A DNA stretch of 58,003 nt, taken from Ancylobacter amanitiformis (GTDB lineage: Bacteria; Pseudomonadota; Alphaproteobacteria; Rhizobiales; Xanthobacteraceae). The DNA is taken from positions 1 through 58,003 of the forward strand of contig NZ_JAUSVR010000020.1 in NCBI RefSeq assembly GCF_030814815.1, read 5' to 3'. The position numbers and the translations under genes were made by a program. The notes beneath the pieces are model-generated. The model did no database searches. It was not told the DNA's origin and was given only the letters and a program-made list of their open reading frames with translations. Of this stretch, positions 1 through 7,581 are shown in pieces (position 1 is the stretch's first letter; each line of letters opens with the position of its first letter).

Positions 1-132
1 TGGATGCGCAAGGCCCAGAAGCGAACCATCGAAGACACCTGGCGCCATGTCGGCGAACTCGTCCACGCCATCGACCCAACCGAGTGCGCCAACTACATCA
101 AGAATGCCGGATACGCTTCAATCAAAACATGA
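1..132 (+). CDS. IS630-type transposase, C-terminal fragment (cut by window start)
   Basis: Frame 1 is open from the first base and ends at TGA 130-132. The last 43 residues include RHVGELV, DPTECANYIKNAGY and a short SIKT tail. The ECANYxxNAGY ending is characteristic of IS630-family DDE transposases of alphaproteobacteria, which cut and paste at TA dinucleotides. The rest of the gene lies outside the window, so I cannot tell whether the element is intact. The bases right after the stop (about 131-143, GAAACGCTCTAG) could be the element's terminal inverted repeat, but the partner end is not visible. Family assignment rests only on this short C-terminus. Confidence 0.6.
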   Translation, partial: WMRKAQKRTIEDTWRHVGELVHAIDPTECANYIKNAGYASIKT

Positions 133-151
133 AACGCTCTAGACGCGGTGC

Positions 152-1219
152 TCACGCCCCGAGGGCCGCGCTCCGCGCCTTGTCGTCGCGCCGGAGCCGG
201 GACACGTCGTGCTGCAGCGTGAGCGCCCGCAGGGTTGGGTGATCCCAGATCGTGCCGCCCGGCGGGGGCGTCAACGGGGCGGCTGGCACCGGCAGGGCCT
301 CGATCAGCGCATCGGCATCGGGCAGGTCGACCGGGCTCCAGTGCGTGTCGATGGCCCGCATCACCGCCGGCCAGTCGGTCCGTGCCTCGCGCGGCTGGGC
401 ATAGGCATGCAGCCGTGCGCGACCAAGACCGCGATAGAGATCGATGATCCTGAGGTCGAGGGTCGGATCCGCGCCGAGATCGAGATTGACCACGCCCGCC
501 TCCGCGCCGGCCGGCGAGAAATAGAGGCAGGGAATGCCGTAGCTCTCGGCGACGACCATGCCATGCAGGCTCATCGAAACGATACGCTCGCAGGCGCGGA
601 TTTCATCGAGCTTGTCGCGCAGGCCATCGAGCGCGATCGGGGTCACGGTGGTGATCAGGCGAATATCGTCGCGCAGTTCGTCGGGAATGAAATAGCGCGC
701 ATAGGCCTCCAGCGGATGGGCCTCCATCTCGCGGTCGGCCAGTTCCGACAGATGCAGGATGCAGCCAAGCTTCCATTTCTTCGCTACCGGCCGGCGGTCG
801 AAGCGCGGCAGCAGCCATACCGGATCGCCATAGACACCGGTGCCGCCGCTGCCGCCGGTCAGCAGCCGCTCGGAAACCGGGCCGCGCGTGGCGCGCACAT
901 GGAAACGGGAGCCGGCCGGCGGCGCGAACGGCTCGCGCTCCGCCTCGGGCCGGGTGGGGTTGCGCCAGTTCGAGCAGCCGGTGCCCCAGAACCAGACATC
1001 GCCGCCGGAAAATCCATGGCCGATCGTGCCGACCGCGGCCATGCGCGGGGTCATCGACTGGCTCGGCACGCGATGCACGGCAAGGCCGCTGATCAACGAA
1101 ACCATGACCGGGCTCAAAGCATCGCCAAAATTGAGATAATTCATCTGCAATGTCGAACCGGCCCAGCCCAAGGGTATGCTGCCGGTGCGGGAGATGATGT
1201 CGTCCAGTATGTTCGGCAT
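152..1219 (-). CDS. Polysaccharide pyruvyl transferase family protein
   Basis: A 355-residue protein resembling polysaccharide pyruvyl transferases, which add pyruvate ketals to sugars of exopolysaccharide or cell-surface glycans. Visible signs are an N-terminal NYLNFGDALSP (the family's GD-L motif near the start) and a later MSLHGMVVAESYGIPC stretch, which matches the family's conserved SxRxHxxxxA/SLHG acceptor region. The chosen ATG at 1219 has AGGAGA five bases upstream; an upstream in-frame ATG at 1297 would add 26 residues but has no good ribosome site. It stands alone between a transposase remnant and a convergent-free spacer, with no other glycan gene in view, so the acceptor sugar is unknown. 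Confidence 0.72.
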   Translation of the reverse strand: MPNILDDIISRTGSIPLGWAGSTLQMNYLNFGDALSPVMVSLISGLAVHRVPSQSMTPRMAAVGTIGHGFSGGDVWFWGTGCSNWRNPTRPEAEREPFAPPAGSRFHVRATRGPVSERLLTGGSGGTGVYGDPVWLLPRFDRRPVAKKWKLGCILHLSELADREMEAHPLEAYARYFIPDELRDDIRLITTVTPIALDGLRDKLDEIRACERIVSMSLHGMVVAESYGIPCLYFSPAGAEAGVVNLDLGADPTLDLRIIDLYRGLGRARLHAYAQPREARTDWPAVMRAIDTHWSPVDLPDADALIEALPVPAAPLTPPPGGTIWDHPTLRALTLQHDVSRLRRDDKARSAALGA

Positions 1220-1323
1220 CAAGTCTCCTGCTCCATTGTTCCGATCTTGGAGGGGGAGCAGGGTATAGCCTTCGGCCGCGATGTACAGCGGGTTCAATTC
1301 GCGGGAGCGGGAAAGGGGGAGCC

Positions 1324-1461
1324 TCAGCGTTCGCGCAGCATCTCGATCATCGAGCAGAGGCTCTGCTTGATCGTGATGAATCGCGGACGAAACGCGGGCG
1401 GCGCGACGAGAGCCGCCAGCTGAATCAGGATCAGCGACATATGGTAGCGAATTAGTTCCAT
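1324..1461 (-). CDS. Possible small protein (45 aa), function unknown
   Basis: A 45-codon frame from ATG 1461 to TGA 1324, preceded by a G-run (TGGGGGGCAAA) that could act as a ribosome site. The product has a hydrophobic patch (LILIQLAALVAPPAF) followed by a basic/polar C-terminus ending in EMLRER. It could be a short membrane-associated peptide. It lies upstream of the pyruvyl transferase gene on the same strand, about 100 bases away. I recognise no family, and chance open frames of this size are common at this GC content. Confidence 0.25.
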   Translation of the reverse strand: MELIRYHMSLILIQLAALVAPPAFRPRFITIKQSLCSMIEMLRER

Positions 1462-2019
1462 TTTGCCCCCCAAGCAGTGGGGACCATGGACAAGCTTTGC
1501 GGGTGGCTCAAGAGCGTTCCGCGATTTTTTAGCGCATGCGTGGCTCTGCCGGCCCGGTCTGCGCGAGCCGCCCGGCGCGCCCCGCCTGAGGCCGGATGGC
1601 GCTTTCCGCTCACCGCGTCGCGTGTTGGTCAGGCGAAGTAGATGGGGATTTCCGCGAGGAATATAGCCTGGAAGCCCGCCTGGATACCTCTTGTTACATT
1701 CGGAAACATTGGAAAATATGAGGAAACTCGATATCCTGATCGAGTTCTGTTTATCTGCGCCCGTCTGGACCGATCCCTGCCCGGACACGGCCAGGCCGGG
1801 CCGGCGCTGCCCTCACGGGTCCGCTGCCGGCCCGTTTTATCGCTCCGCCGGAATGGCGGGGGCTCCCGGCGCGCACCGGACGGGCGCCGCATCGGGCATG
1901 TGGGCGCGCCCCTCCGCGCTCGGCGTCACCCATGGCTGGCCGCAGGCGCGAAGCGGGTGATCGCGTATCCCGGCCGGGTTCTGCCCGACCGGGTCGCTTC
2001 AGGCTTCACGTTTCCAGCC
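1462..2019. other. Intergenic stretch without a recognisable gene
   Basis: About 560 bases between the possible small ORF and the MHS transporter. It is mostly GC-rich with a short AT-rich patch near 1685-1750. The open frames crossing it are low-complexity Arg/Pro/Ala-rich shadows that I do not accept as genes. I see no tRNA, terminator or repeat that I can defend. Confidence 0.4.
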
Positions 2020-3369
2020 TCACGCGTCGATGTCGACGTCGCGCGTCTCGGTGCCGAGGAGCAGCGCGATGAGTGTCAGCACCGCCATGGCGGAGAGGTA
2101 GACGCCGACCCAGAATGGACTTCCCCCGCCCCACGCCCACAGCGCCACGGCGATGAACGGGGCGACCGCCGCGCCGAGGATCGAGGACACGTTGTAGGCA
2201 ATGCCCGAGCCGGTGTAGCGCACGCTGGCGGGGAACAGTTCCGGCAGCAGCGCGCCCATCGGGCCGAAGGTCATGCCCATCAGGCTGAAGCCGACGATGA
2301 GCCAGGCCATGACGCCGACCGGGCCGGAGGCGAGGATCGGCACCCAGGCGAGGCCGAAGACGATGATGGCGCTGGTCACGCAGATCAGCGTGCGGCGACG
2401 GCCCCAGCGGTCCGCCCACGGCCCCGACAGCATGGTGAAGATGCCGAAGAACACCACGCCGATGATCATCATCAGCACGAAGGTCGTGTAGTCGTAGCCG
2501 AGGCCGGGCAGCTTCGCCGTGGCGGCCGCGCGGCCATAGCTGAGCGAGAAGGTTGTCATCAGGTAGAACAGCACGTAGGTCGCCAGCATGTAGAAGGTGC
2601 CGAGCACCAGCTGGCGCGCATGGGTGCGGAATACCGAAAACAGCGGCACGCTGTGCACCTTGCCGGTCCTCACCGTCTTCTTGAACGCCTCGCTTTCCAC
2701 CAGGTTGAGCCGCACCCACAGGCCAACCACCACCATGACGACGGAGAACAGGAAGGGGATGCGCCAGCCCCATTGCAGGAAGGCATCGGAGGGGCGCGAA
2801 GGGTCGCTGGAGGGCAGGCCCGCGGCGATGAGAAGGAACAGCCCGTTGGCGAGGATGAAGCCGAGCGGCGCGCCGAGCTGGGGAAAGGTGCCGAACAGCG
2901 CACGCTTGCCGGCCGGGGCGTTCTCGGTGGCGACCAGCGCCGCGCCGCTCCATTCCCCACCGAGCGCGAAGCCCTGGGCGAGGCGCAGGATCACCAGCAG
3001 CGCCGGCGCCAGCCAGCCCACCTGCTCATAGGTCGGCAGCGCGCCGATGAGGAAAGTGGCGATGCCCATGGTGAGCAGGGCGCCGACCAGCGTCACCTTG
3101 CGCCCGCGCCGGTCGCCCAGATGGCCGAAGAAGATGGCGCCGAGCGGCCGCGCCACCATGGCGGCGCCGAACACCGCGAAGGAGGCGAGCAGGGCCGTCG
3201 TGTCATTGCCGGACGGGAAGAACAGATGCGGGAATACCAGCACGGCCGCCGTGGCGTAGACGTAGAAATCGTAGAATTCGATGGTGGTGCCGATCAGGCT
3301 GGCGAGGATGACGCGCGAGCGCGGATTGGCGACGGCGGCGCCGGCGGGCGCGGCAAAACTGGACGACAT
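2020..3369 (-). CDS. MFS transporter, metabolite:H+ symporter (MHS) family
   Basis: A 449-residue, twelve-helix inner-membrane symporter of the MHS branch, related to shikimate (ShiA), alpha-ketoglutarate and ProP-type carriers. The family signature is strong: IGTTIEFYDFYVYATAA in helix 1, GHLGDRRGRK in the loop after helix 2, RLAQGFALGGEWSGA in helix 4, then ENAP, and DRWGRRR after helix 8. The ATG at 3369 has GGAG about nine bases upstream. The substrate cannot be read from the sequence; dicarboxylates, shikimate or betaines are all possible. It is monocistronic, with the divergent oxalate-type antiporter beginning about 830 bases away. Confidence 0.88.
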   Translation of the reverse strand: MSSSFAAPAGAAVANPRSRVILASLIGTTIEFYDFYVYATAAVLVFPHLFFPSGNDTTALLASFAVFGAAMVARPLGAIFFGHLGDRRGRKVTLVGALLTMGIATFLIGALPTYEQVGWLAPALLVILRLAQGFALGGEWSGAALVATENAPAGKRALFGTFPQLGAPLGFILANGLFLLIAAGLPSSDPSRPSDAFLQWGWRIPFLFSVVMVVVGLWVRLNLVESEAFKKTVRTGKVHSVPLFSVFRTHARQLVLGTFYMLATYVLFYLMTTFSLSYGRAAATAKLPGLGYDYTTFVLMMIIGVVFFGIFTMLSGPWADRWGRRRTLICVTSAIIVFGLAWVPILASGPVGVMAWLIVGFSLMGMTFGPMGALLPELFPASVRYTGSGIAYNVSSILGAAVAPFIAVALWAWGGGSPFWVGVYLSAMAVLTLIALLLGTETRDVDIDA

Positions 3370-4204
3370 CGATTGGCTGCTCCGAAGGCGATCGGGCGGC
3401 CGCAGCCGGCCCGACGACCGAATATGTCTCAGGCGGCCCTTTTAGAGCAGGATCCGGACCTGCGCAGCCGAGCTGTCTCATACTTTCGCAGCAGCAGGAT
3501 CGGGATTCACCGGTAGACAACCCCGCCCTTGCTCCCCGGTTCGGGGGGGCGCCCGGCCGACGCCGCGACGCGTCATGCGGCGATGCGAGTCGCGGGCCTT
3601 CCCGTTCTTGTGACCGGCCGGCGCACCGCCGCGATGGCTGCGCGCCACGTTATCGTTCGCCAAACCGGGCTCGCGACCAGGGGCATGCCGCAGAGTCCGA
3701 TAGACGTCGCACGGCCGGAAGCAATGGCAGGGATGACGCACGCAGGGGAAGTTCGGCACGGCGCTATGTCATTTCGATATCAGACGCTGCGTAAGTCGTC
3801 GCTTTAAGATCAAAAAACATCCTGTCGACATCAGCGTCATTCGTGTGAATTGAAAAAAATAACATTCACTAAATCTTGTATTTTATCAGAAATATCAATG
3901 AGCGTGTGAACAAACAAGAAGCATGATCTTGGGGTATATACAGTGGTATATTAGATATTGAATCTTGATCGAGAGGTGATATCTATCAATTGCGGATTGA
4001 TGACATAGTTCTCGTGAAATTTGGCCTTACCGAACGTCAGTTACGAATGTTGGGTTAAGGCGAAAAATCAATCGCGAGGGCACGGCACGTTTCCTGTCCG
4101 GTCTCGGAGTTGGCGTCGCTCTTCGCAGAGATAGGTGCATGGCATCGAAGTCCGAAGCGGCCGTGAAGAGCCGCGCGGTTGTGCAACAGGTCGAGGAAAT
4201 TTCA
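3370..4204. other. Divergent intergenic region with AT-rich core
   Basis: This 835-base spacer separates the divergently transcribed MHS symporter and the OxlT-like antiporter. Up to about 3780 it is GC-rich and featureless. From about 3790 to 4040 it turns markedly AT-rich and holds short direct and inverted repeats described separately, so the promoter and operators of the antiporter are probably there. No convincing gene is present; the GC-rich half only carries Arg/Ala-rich chance frames. Confidence 0.5.
3933..4001 (+). promoter_or_regulatory. Repeats likely to be operators upstream of the OxlT-like antiporter
   Basis: GGTATAT occurs twice 12 bases apart (3933-3939, 3945-3951), and the same stretch contains the inverted repeat TATAC-AGTG-GTATA (3937-3950). 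A second inverted repeat, ATCAAT-TGCGG-ATTGAT, lies at 3985-4001. All sit in the AT-rich part of the spacer 200-270 bases before the antiporter start. GTATAC-like dyads are typical of GntR-family sites, but no regulator gene is adjacent, so the binding protein is unknown. Confidence 0.35.
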
Positions 4205-5527
4205 ATGGAAGCGAGCACTGCGACACCGCAGACGTCGACGCGCGCCTGGGAACCCTGGTTCCAGCTGGCATGCGGCATTGTCTGCATGGCAATGATTGCC
4301 AATCTTCAGTACGGCTGGACCCTCTTCGTCGATCCCATCGACCAGGCGCATGGCTGGGGCCGCGCGGCGATCCAGACCGCCTTCACCATTTTCGTTCTCA
4401 CCGAGACGTGGCTGGTGCCGATCGAGGCGTGGTTCGTCGATCGCTACGGCCCGCGGATCGTGCTGTCCTTCGGCGCGGTGATGATCGCGCTGGCCTGGGT
4501 GGTGAATTCCTATGCCTCCTCGCTGACCATGCTCTATGCCGGCGCGGTGCTGGGTGGCATCGGCGCGGGTTCGGTCTACGGCACCTGCGTGGGTAACGCG
4601 TTGAAGTGGTTCCCCTATCGGCGCGGTCTCGCGGCGGGTGCCACGGCGGCCGGCTTCGGCGCGGGCGCGGCGCTCACCGTCGTGCCGATCGCCAACATGA
4701 TCGCCACCTCGGGCTATCAGTCGGCCTTCCTGTGGTTCGGCATCGGTCAGGGCATCGTCGTGCTGATCGCGGCGCAGTTCCTCTATCCGCCGAAGTTCAA
4801 GATCGTGCCGCCGAAGAAGGCGCTGAGCCTGCCGCAGAGCAAGGTCGACTACCAGCCCTCGCAGACGCTGAGCAAGCCGGTGTTCTGGCTGCTCTACGCG
4901 ATGTTCGTCATGGTCGCGTCGGGCGGCCTGATGGCGGCGGCGCAGATCGGCCCGATCGCCCATGATCTCGGCGTGGCCGACGTGCCGGTGAACATTCTGG
5001 GCCTGCAGGCTGTGGCGCTCACCCTCGCCATCTCGCTGGACCGCATCTTCGACGGCTTCGGCCGCCCGATCTTCGGCTATGTCTCCGACCGCATCGGCCG
5101 CGAGAACACCATGTTCATCGCCTTCGGCACGGCGGCGGTGATGCTGCTCCTGCTCGTCTATCACGGCTCCAACCCGGTCGTGTTCGTCCTCGCCACGGCC
5201 TGCTTCTTCGGCGTGTTCGGCGAGATCTACTCGCTGTTCCCCGCCACCGCGGGCGATACGTTCGGGTCGAAGTTCGCCGCCACCAATGCCGGCATGCTCT
5301 ACACCGCCAAGGGTACGGCGGCGCTGCTGGTGCCGATCGCCAGCATCGTCGCGGCCGCCTATGGCTGGTATGCGGTGTTCGCCATCGCGGTGGGTCTGAA
5401 CGCCGCCGCCGCCTTCCTGGCCCTGTTCGTGCTGAAGCCGCTGCGTTCGCGCTTCATCGCCCGTTCGGCGGTTGAGGCGCAGAGCGGCACGGCGGCGATC
5501 ACCGGTCGCCAGTCGCCCGCGCACTGA
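4205..5527 (+). CDS. oxlT: Oxalate/formate antiporter-like MFS transporter
   Basis: A 440-residue MFS protein closely resembling OxlT, which exchanges external oxalate for internal formate across the cytoplasmic membrane. Supporting stretches are WFQLACGIVCMAMIANLQYGWT in helix 1 (quoted in part), WLVPIEAWFVDRYGPR after helix 2, GAGSVYGTCVGNALKWFP around helix 4, and DRIFDGFGRPIFGYVSDRIGR in the second half. These are hallmarks of the oxalate/formate antiporter family. I prefer ATG 4205 because GAGGAAA lies at a good distance; an in-frame ATG at 4139 would add 22 polar residues. No formyl-CoA transferase or oxalyl-CoA decarboxylase gene is near, so the true substrate could be another small carboxylate. 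A strong bidirectional terminator follows. Confidence 0.85.
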   Translation: MEASTATPQTSTRAWEPWFQLACGIVCMAMIANLQYGWTLFVDPIDQAHGWGRAAIQTAFTIFVLTETWLVPIEAWFVDRYGPRIVLSFGAVMIALAWVVNSYASSLTMLYAGAVLGGIGAGSVYGTCVGNALKWFPYRRGLAAGATAAGFGAGAALTVVPIANMIATSGYQSAFLWFGIGQGIVVLIAAQFLYPPKFKIVPPKKALSLPQSKVDYQPSQTLSKPVFWLLYAMFVMVASGGLMAAAQIGPIAHDLGVADVPVNILGLQAVALTLAISLDRIFDGFGRPIFGYVSDRIGRENTMFIAFGTAAVMLLLLVYHGSNPVVFVLATACFFGVFGEIYSLFPATAGDTFGSKFAATNAGMLYTAKGTAALLVPIASIVAAAYGWYAVFAIAVGLNAAAAFLALFVLKPLRSRFIARSAVEAQSGTAAITGRQSPAH

Positions 5528-5547
5528 GCGCCATCGGCCGACAGAAC

Positions 5548-5578
5548 AAACGCGCCGGGATGCCCTCCCGGCGCGTTT
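5548..5578 (+). terminator. Bidirectional intrinsic terminator between oxlT and the nitrilase gene
   Basis: A perfect 13-bp stem (AAACGCGCCGGGA / TCCCGGCGCGTTT) with a five-base loop TGCCC. The A-run on the left and T-run on the right let it work in both directions. It lies between the convergent ends of the antiporter (+) and nitrilase (-) genes. Confidence 0.88.
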
Positions 5579-5619
5579 CCATGTGCAGGCCAATCACGTG
5601 TCGAGCGGAGCGGCGAAGG

Positions 5620-6426
5620 TCAGCCGCCCGGCATCAGTCGTCGATACACGTCCGGCCGCCGGTCGGGCAGATGGGTGCCGAGCACCCGCGCCGCCTTCAG
5701 CCGTTCGGGGTCGAGATCGGCGAGAACCAGTTCCTCGCCATCCCCGGCCAGCACCAGATTGCCGCCCTGGGGATCGCCGACGCAGGACAGGCCCATATAG
5801 TCCAGGTCGCCCTCGCGGCCGCAGCGATTGGCATAGGCGACGAACAGCTCGTTCTCGAAGGCGCGCGCCGGCACGACGAAGAGCGAGACGGCGTCATAGG
5901 GCTTCATGTTGGCGGTTGGCACGATGACGAGGTCGGCCCCGCCCAGCGCCAGCGCGCGGACCACTTCGGGGAACTCCACATCGTAGCAGATCAGCAGGCC
6001 AAGCCTCAGTCCGTCGATCTGCGCCAACTCGGCGGTGCCCTCGCCGGGGGCGAACATGGCCCGGTCGATATCGCCGAACAGATGCGTCTTGCGGAAGTTC
6101 AGCAGCGTTTCGCCATCCCGGTCGAGCAGCAGGGCGGAATTGTAGATCCGCCCGCGCTCGCCGCGTTCGGGGTAGCCATAGGCGAGGGCGATCCCGTGAT
6201 CGCGCGCGATGTCCGCCGCGCGACGGGCGCTCGGCCCGTCGCTGGGTTCGGCAGCGGCCAGCGCCGCCTCGCGGCCGATATTGTAGCCGGAGAGGAACAT
6301 TTCCGGGGCCACCAGCAGGCGGGCGCCCGCCGCGGCCGCGCGGGCGGCGGCCGCGGCTAGCCGGTCGAGATTGGCGGCGGGGCGATTCGCGGGATCGCCC
6401 GCCGTCTGCAGCAGCGCGATCCGCAT
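5620..6426 (-). CDS. Carbon-nitrogen hydrolase (nitrilase superfamily amidase)
   Basis: A 268-residue cytoplasmic amidase of the nitrilase superfamily. The catalytic triad is visible: Glu42 in PEMFLSGYN, Lys113 in FRKTHLFGD and Cys147 in LLICYDVEFPE. These enzymes hydrolyse terminal amides, nitriles or carbamoyl groups through a Cys thioester. Its start codon overlaps the stop of the upstream ureohydrolase gene (TGATG), so the two are translationally coupled. This context suggests an amidase step in guanidino-compound catabolism, such as 4-guanidinobutyramide or N-carbamoylputrescine hydrolysis. The substrate is inference; the fold and catalytic class are clear. Confidence 0.85.
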   Translation of the reverse strand: MRIALLQTAGDPANRPAANLDRLAAAAARAAAAGARLLVAPEMFLSGYNIGREAALAAAEPSDGPSARRAADIARDHGIALAYGYPERGERGRIYNSALLLDRDGETLLNFRKTHLFGDIDRAMFAPGEGTAELAQIDGLRLGLLICYDVEFPEVVRALALGGADLVIVPTANMKPYDAVSLFVVPARAFENELFVAYANRCGREGDLDYMGLSCVGDPQGGNLVLAGDGEELVLADLDPERLKAARVLGTHLPDRRPDVYRRLMPGG

Positions 6427-7481
6427 CAGCCGCCGCGCCGTGCCTTGAGCGAGGTGACCGCCATGCAGAAGATCTCGAACAGCACCTGCGCCGCCGCCTG
6501 CGCGGTGTTGGAGGTGGGGTCATATTGCGGGGCGACCTCGACGACATCGCCACCGATCACGTCGAGCCCGTTGAGGCCGCGCAGGATCTCCAGCACCTCG
6601 CGGGAGGTGAGGCCGCCGATTTCCGGCGTGCCGGTGCCGGGCGCGAAGGCGGGGTCGAGGCTGTCGACATCGAACGAGACATAGACCGGCCCGGTGCCGA
6701 GCACGGCCTTCGCCTTCTCGATGATGGCCGGCACGCCGAGGCCGGTGACTTCCTCGGCGTGGATGACGCTCATGCCGCTCTCATAGGAGAATTCCCACAG
6801 GAACTCCGCGCCGCCGCGAATGCCGATCTGGATCACGCGGCCGGGGTCGAGCGTGCCATCCAGCACAGCCTTGCGGAACGGCCCGCCATGATGGAACTTC
6901 GAGCCCTCATAGACGCCCGACGTGTCGCAATGGGCGTCGATGTGCAGCATGCCGACCGGACGCGTCTCGCCGACTGCCTTGAGGATGGAGCCGGTGATCG
7001 AATGGTCGCCGCCGACCGAGAGCGGGATGACGCCGGCCGCCACGACCTTCTTGTAGAAGGCCTCGATATCGGCGTGGCAGCTTTCCAGGCTGAAGCGACT
7101 GGTGAACGGCACGTCGCCGATATCGGCCACCTTGGCATCGGCGGCGGGCACCATGCCGAGCACATGCTCATAGGGGCCGACGCGCTCGATGGCGCGCACC
7201 GCGCGCGGCCCGAGCCGGGCGCCGGCGCGGTTGGTCACGCCCAGATCCATCGGCACGCCGATCAGCGCCACGTCGAGGCCGCCGAAATCGGCGAGGTCCT
7301 GCGCGTCGGGGCGATAGGGCGCGTCGAGCAGCGTGGCGGCATTGGCCCACGGCCACACGCGCCGGTCGCCCCCCTTGAACTGCAGTTCGGCCACGCGCTT
7401 GAAGGTAGGGTCGAAGATCACCCCGCCGGCGATGGAGCCGTATTTCGCCCGGAGCTTCTCGAGCTTTTCCTGATCGGACAT
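6426..7481 (-). CDS. Ureohydrolase (agmatinase / guanidino-acid hydrolase family)
   Basis: A 351-residue binuclear-metal ureohydrolase that releases urea from a guanidino compound. Metal-binding motifs are complete: GGDHS (157-161), HIDAHCD (180-186) and SFDVDSLDPAFAPGTG (from 269, with Asp271 and Asp273). At 351 residues it is longer than classical agmatinases (about 300-320), because of an N-terminal extension with VIFDPTFKRVAELQF. Such longer members include guanidinobutyrases, guanidinopropionases and the nickel guanidine hydrolases, so agmatine is not assured. The stop codon overlaps the nitrilase start. Urea released here could be used by the urease locus at 36.9-48.3 kb. Confidence 0.88.
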   Translation of the reverse strand: MSDQEKLEKLRAKYGSIAGGVIFDPTFKRVAELQFKGGDRRVWPWANAATLLDAPYRPDAQDLADFGGLDVALIGVPMDLGVTNRAGARLGPRAVRAIERVGPYEHVLGMVPAADAKVADIGDVPFTSRFSLESCHADIEAFYKKVVAAGVIPLSVGGDHSITGSILKAVGETRPVGMLHIDAHCDTSGVYEGSKFHHGGPFRKAVLDGTLDPGRVIQIGIRGGAEFLWEFSYESGMSVIHAEEVTGLGVPAIIEKAKAVLGTGPVYVSFDVDSLDPAFAPGTGTPEIGGLTSREVLEILRGLNGLDVIGGDVVEVAPQYDPTSNTAQAAAQVLFEIFCMAVTSLKARRGG

Positions 7482-7581
7482 TCGTGCCTCACTGAATTTG
7501 GTGACAACACCCTAGCCGGGAGCGGGCGCGACGGGGAGGGGCATGTGGCCGCCGTCCTCATGGTCTTGCGGAGCCTTGAGC

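Noticed and set aside
3440..3470. Sequence resembling dispersed AGAGCAGGATCCGG-type repeats of Hyphomicrobiales
   Set aside because: Only a short partial match at one place (and a weaker AGAGCGTTCCG near 1511). Not enough to call a repeat family member without a genome-wide comparison.
1642..3516. 624-codon plus-strand frame opposite the MHS transporter
   Set aside because: Composition is Arg/His/Glu/Gln/Ala-rich and repetitive, mirroring the hydrophobic codons of the transporter on the other strand.
3529..3807. 92-codon plus frame before the OxlT-like antiporter
   Set aside because: Ala/Arg/Gly-rich, no ribosome site, no family resemblance; it lies in a divergent promoter region.
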